From Oscillospiraceae bacterium (GTDB lineage: Bacteria > Bacillota > Clostridia > Oscillospirales > Ruminococcaceae), in NCBI GenBank assembly GCA_020024155.1, contig JAHHUE010000016.1, forward strand, positions 1 through 25,622: DNA of 25,622 nt. The letters are read 5' to 3'. The notes under the pieces are model-generated. The model did not search any database. It had not been told where the DNA came from and was given only the letters and a program-made list of their open reading frames with translations. Every line of letters starts with the position of its first letter. Positions within the stretch are counted from its first letter, which is position 1. Below are positions 23,136 to 25,622 of the stretch, piece after piece. A program made the translations under genes and the position numbers.

Positions 23136-24914
23136 TTATACTTTTCCTTGTGCTGCAAGATTTTGCCATTGTCCGTACAACATATTCCATGTTTTAGCCC
23201 CAACAACACCATCTTGTGAAAGTCCAAATTGTTTTTGAAATGCTATAACTGCCGTCCTAGTCATTGGTCCATATTTAGCATCAACATTTATAAATGGGAT
23301 AGATGTATAAGTTTTTCCTACACCATTAAGCCAGTTTTGTATTTTTGAAACATTTATGCCAGTGCTTCCAACTCTTAATGGTGTGCCAGGATAAACATCC
23401 TGTTCTGGAGGCGTAGCCGGTGGAACTGTAACACCAGTTTTTATACCTTGATATATGTCATACATCTTTATCCATGTAACTTCTCCAACAATACCATCTT
23501 GTGCAATGTTAAAATATCTTTGAAATAGTTTTACTGATTTTTCTGTCTTCTCACCAAATATTCCATCTATTGTAACTGGCAATATAGAATTGACATATAC
23601 TGCTGTTTGATTTAAGTAAAATTGAATAATTTGAACTTGTAAACCCCTGTCTCCTCTTTTAACAGCATATCCTGGATATGAGCCATCATCGATTGATAAA
23701 CCTTCACTTGTTAGCTGAGCCAGTCTTTTCACTGAAACATATATATATGAAATTTTATACCATGTCTGTTTTCCAACCACACCGTCAGCATTAAGTTTAA
23801 ATATTGTTTGAAATCTCTTTACAGCAGATGTCATATCTGCCCCAAAAATGCCATTTGCTCTCACTTTTGTTATAGAAGGGTAATCATCTGCAATTCTGTT
23901 CAATTGTGCCTGTATAGTCCTTACATCCTCTCCTACTGAGCCTTCTTTCAATGGTGTTCCAGAATAGGAAACAGGAATAGATGTTATATTATCACTTTCT
24001 TTAATACTTATATTATTACCGTAATACTTTCTTAAAATACTTAATGCACTCATACCGTTATCAGCATCGTATTTACTTCCCCATTGGCTCATACCTTTAC
24101 ATGTAACAATTTTACCATCGCAATACTCTGCAAAAAATGGGTCTATTCTTCCCTCTTTAACGATATATTCATTAAATATTTCATCAACAATTTTATCTGT
24201 CCTACTGAATGTGCTTCCGTTATGAACATACTTCTGGTCATAACTTGGTGAATTTGTAATATTAAAATTATACCCTCTAGACGGATACCATTCCGTAAAA
24301 ATTCTATTTAATACAAACGAAATCTGTGCATAAATATTCGCTCTCAATGCTTGCTCCGGCCATGTTGGATAAATTTCACTTGCTGCAACACTTTTTAAAT
24401 ATGTTCTAAATGGAACTATTACATTTTGTGCTGATGAATTTGGTGCTCCTAGATGAACAGTTATATTTTGAGGTATAACAACCCTTTGCAAAACTCTGTT
24501 GGTTCCCACCTTGTCATAACCTTCCGGTCTATATAGCTTCGGTGGTTCTTCTCTTACTGTTGTAAGTTCAAAATTACTGCCATAGTCCAAAGGTCTTGCA
24601 AGCATATCTATTTCTTGTAATGTTAATTCACCTTCAAAAACCTGAACACCTATTGCTTCAGCTTGTATATAATTGTCTGCATTTACTATTATGTTATACA
24701 TTTTGCATGGTAAATTTGTACTTTTTTCATTAAGAGAAATATCTTTAGGTACCGTTGGCAATGATATGATAGGTGTTAATCCATCTGCATTTGTAATCAC
24801 TGTTTTTTCTTCAAGAAAAAGGGTGCTATTACTTTCTATAATAAATATTTCAACATTCTTAAGTGGCAAAATCATCTGTGTTGTTATTCTGACCTGTAAA
24901 AAACCTGTTGCCAT
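23136..24914 (-). CDS. SleC-like spore cortex-lytic protein with SpoIID-type domain and three PG-binding repeats
   Basis: This 592-residue protein resembles clostridial SleC, a cortex hydrolase activated at germination. Residues 1-105 form a beta-rich N-terminal domain without a signal peptide; 165-300 are SpoIID-like, with SVAASEIYPTWPEQALRAN placing the likely catalytic acid at Glu180, plus GMSQWGS (274-280) and the LRKYYGN end. Three peptidoglycan-binding (PG_binding_1) repeats follow at about 319-390, 418-490 and 511-580, each with the DGxxGxxT-type turn. The family role would be lytic transglycosylase cleavage of spore cortex, and absence of a signal peptide fits synthesis inside the forming spore. 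AAGGAG precedes the ATG. A cortex-lytic role is inferred; other family members could act elsewhere on the spore. Confidence 0.85.
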   Translation of the reverse strand: MATGFLQVRITTQMILPLKNVEIFIIESNSTLFLEEKTVITNADGLTPIISLPTVPKDISLNEKSTNLPCKMYNIIVNADNYIQAEAIGVQVFEGELTLQEIDMLARPLDYGSNFELTTVREEPPKLYRPEGYDKVGTNRVLQRVVIPQNITVHLGAPNSSAQNVIVPFRTYLKSVAASEIYPTWPEQALRANIYAQISFVLNRIFTEWYPSRGYNFNITNSPSYDQKYVHNGSTFSRTDKIVDEIFNEYIVKEGRIDPFFAEYCDGKIVTCKGMSQWGSKYDADNGMSALSILRKYYGNNISIKESDNITSIPVSYSGTPLKEGSVGEDVRTIQAQLNRIADDYPSITKVRANGIFGADMTSAVKRFQTIFKLNADGVVGKQTWYKISYIYVSVKRLAQLTSEGLSIDDGSYPGYAVKRGDRGLQVQIIQFYLNQTAVYVNSILPVTIDGIFGEKTEKSVKLFQRYFNIAQDGIVGEVTWIKMYDIYQGIKTGVTVPPATPPEQDVYPGTPLRVGSTGINVSKIQNWLNGVGKTYTSIPFINVDAKYGPMTRTAVIAFQKQFGLSQDGVVGAKTWNMLYGQWQNLAAQGKV

Positions 24915-24945
24915 TTCAAATTACTCCTTTTGTATTTTTATTTTA

Positions 24946-24952
24946 TACTATG
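24946..24952 (-). promoter_or_regulatory. Possible sporulation-type -10 element before the SleC-like gene
   Basis: CATAGTA on the minus strand, 31 bases before the start codon, resembles the CATnnTA -10 element of sporulation sigma factors. The -35 region does not match a known consensus, so the call is weak; an overlapping TATAAA also allows a sigma-A reading. Confidence 0.25.
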
Positions 24953-24973
24953 CACAGACCTTATTTTTGACAC

Positions 24974-25009
24974 AAAAAAAGGAAGTAAGCTATATACTTA
25001 CTTCCTTTT
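24974..25009 (-). terminator. Strong terminator upstream of the SleC-like gene
   Basis: AAAAGGAAGTAAG (24977-24989 on plus) is complementary to 24997-25009, giving a 13-bp stem with a short AT loop and TTTTTTT on the minus strand. No coding gene lies between it and the tRNA terminator, so it must end some other minus-strand transcript or act as an attenuator. Confidence 0.85.
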
Positions 25010-25110
25010 AGATACAATCAATTATTAAATTACAACAAATCTTTTTTGGTTTATAAAAGGCCATCATTCATCGATGTGATTGCTGTATCTTAATAAGCGA
25101 CTGCTTAAAC
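24974..25110 (-). ncRNA. Candidate structured small RNA or 5' leader
   Basis: The 348-base gene-free stretch 24915-25262 holds, on the minus strand, a possible transcript of about 137 bases. It would start near 25110 after a TTGAAA/TAAAAT promoter and end at the strong terminator. It can fold a small hairpin (TAAGC/GCTTA at 25094-25107) and an 11-bp stem with a 3-base bulge pairing 25077-25090 with 25010-25020. If transcription began further upstream, a GAAA-tetraloop hairpin (25134-25151) inside a 9-bp stem (25158-25166 with 25108-25116) would be added. No coding frame with a ribosome binding site was found and no known RNA family was recognised. It could be a free sRNA or a regulatory leader for the SleC-like gene. 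Confidence 0.4.
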
Positions 25111-25116
25111 AATTTT

Positions 25117-25146
25117 ATTTTACTATACTTACACCATATTTTTCAA
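25117..25146 (-). promoter_or_regulatory. Candidate promoter of the small RNA
   Basis: TTGAAA (25141-25146), an 18-base spacer and TAAAAT (25117-25122) point toward the terminator at 24974. The -35 overlaps a perfect 7-bp inverted repeat. Confidence 0.4.
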
Positions 25147-25168
25147 TATGGAATAAAAAAATTGTTCT

Positions 25169-25188
25169 ATTTAACAAGAATTTAACAA
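25169..25188. repeat. 11-bp-phased direct repeat resembling a response-regulator box
   Basis: ATTTAACAA occurs at 25169-25177 and again at 25180-25188, exactly 11 bp apart, giving TTAACA-N5-TTAACA. This is the arrangement of PhoP-type (OmpR-family) binding boxes in Bacillus. It lies upstream of the candidate small-RNA promoter. Confidence 0.35.
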
Positions 25189-25237
25189 ATAATTGTACAA
25201 ATTATACTATTAAGGTATACATTTTTATTATAAAATG

Positions 25238-25263
25238 AAACCTCCCTTTATAAAGGGAGGTTT
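25238..25263 (-). terminator. Terminator of the tRNA operon
   Basis: A perfect 26-bp palindrome (AAACCTCCCTTTA and its complement) starts at the CCA end of tRNA-Gln and is followed on the minus strand by CATTTTATAA, a moderate T-rich tail. Confidence 0.8.
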
Positions 25264-25338
25264 GGTTGGGATAGATGGATTCGAACCATCGGAATGACGG
25301 AGTCAAAGTCCGTTGCCTTACCGCTTGGCGATATCCCA
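25263..25338 (-). tRNA. tRNA-Gln (anticodon TTG)
   Basis: A full cloverleaf with acceptor stem TGGGATA/TATCCCA, the U1-A72 pair typical of tRNA-Gln, anticodon loop CTTTGAC giving TTG, a normal GGTTCGAATCC T arm, discriminator A73 and an encoded CCA (25263-25265). It is the last gene of the three-tRNA unit. Confidence 0.97.
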
Positions 25339-25343
25339 TTAAA

Positions 25344-25421
25344 TGGGGTGGAAGATGGGATTCGAACCCACGGTCTCCAGTGCCACAAACTGGCGCTTTA
25401 ACCAACTAAGCTACATCCACC
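25344..25421 (-). tRNA. tRNA-His (anticodon GTG)
   Basis: Anticodon loop TTGTGGC gives GTG. The extra 5' G (G-1, at 25421) opposite C73 (25347) is the identity signature of bacterial tRNA-His. CCA is encoded (25344-25346). The acceptor stem GTGGATG/CTTCCAC has one U6-U67 mismatch; the other arms pair normally. It lies 7 bases after tRNA-Arg and 5 bases before tRNA-Gln. Confidence 0.96.
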
Positions 25422-25428
25422 ATACAAA

Positions 25429-25505
<77 letters not shown>

Positions 25506-25523
25506 AAACCTTATTGCTTGATT

Positions 25524-25552
25524 ATAATACCATACCTACCAGCAGAAGTCAA
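25524..25552 (-). promoter_or_regulatory. Strong promoter of the tRNA operon
   Basis: TTGACT (25547-25552), an exact 17-base spacer, TGG and TATTAT (25524-25529) form a near-consensus extended -10 promoter, with an A/T-rich UP-like tract upstream (25556 onward). Nothing else is recognised in the remaining bases to the right edge. Confidence 0.85.
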
Positions 25553-25622
25553 GCAAATTTTTCATTTTTTTTTCAATATTTTTTATTTTATTTTTAAATA
25601 AATATTTAATGTCATTTTATAT

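Noticed and set aside
25200..25240. A plus-strand TATACT (25203-25208) downstream of the TTAACA repeats, suggesting a plus-strand promoter.
   Set aside because: Any transcript would run at once into the 25238-25263 palindrome and then antisense to the tRNAs; the -35 is poor, so no feature was called.

Overview
The window is chromosomal DNA of an AT-rich, low-GC Gram-positive bacterium, most probably a spore-forming member of the Clostridia. The indications are the dgt-dnaG-rpoD operon, two-subunit iron-sulfur L-serine dehydratase genes, a SleC-like spore cortex-lytic protein without a signal peptide, strong AAGGAG-type ribosome binding sites, TTGACA/TATAAT promoters, and tRNA genes that encode their own CCA ends. 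No genus can be named from the sequence alone. No phage, insertion sequence, CRISPR array or defence island is visible; almost everything is core housekeeping DNA.

Layout from left to right. The minus strand at 142-4425 carries an operon read dgt, dnaG, rpoD, then an Rrf2-family regulator: the macromolecular-synthesis operon extended by a possible Fe-S sensor. Next, also on minus, come an IMPACT/YigZ-family gene, rpmE (ribosomal protein L31, with a possible leader and its own terminator) and a phosphoglucomutase/phosphomannomutase gene. At 7431 the direction changes to yifB/comM (plus), which converges on the sdaAB-sdaAA serine dehydratase operon (minus) with back-to-back terminators. A plus block at 10875-15099 holds an AI-2E/YtvI-family membrane protein, a Na/phosphate cotransporter with a PhoU-like tail, and an RsmF-like rRNA m5C methyltransferase. 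A minus block at 15331-22253 holds rlmH, walJ, murA, a membrane-anchored LysM-G5-M23 endopeptidase, an RluA-family pseudouridine synthase and gdhA. After these come a plus-strand TM2 protein and the RNase P RNA gene, then the minus-strand SleC-like gene, a 348-base gene-free stretch holding a possible structured small RNA, and a tRNA-Arg/His/Gln operon.

Functionally the window combines replication and transcription initiation (dnaG, rpoD), translation and rRNA/tRNA maturation (rpmE, rsmF, rlmH, rluA, rnpB, tRNAs), cell wall synthesis and turnover (murA, M23, walJ, sleC-like) and amino-acid metabolism (sdaAB/sdaAA, gdhA). Most transcription units have recognisable promoters and terminators, listed separately. 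The least explained DNA is the stretch between the SleC-like gene and the tRNAs, where nested stems, a strong terminator, a candidate promoter and an 11-bp-phased direct repeat occur together.
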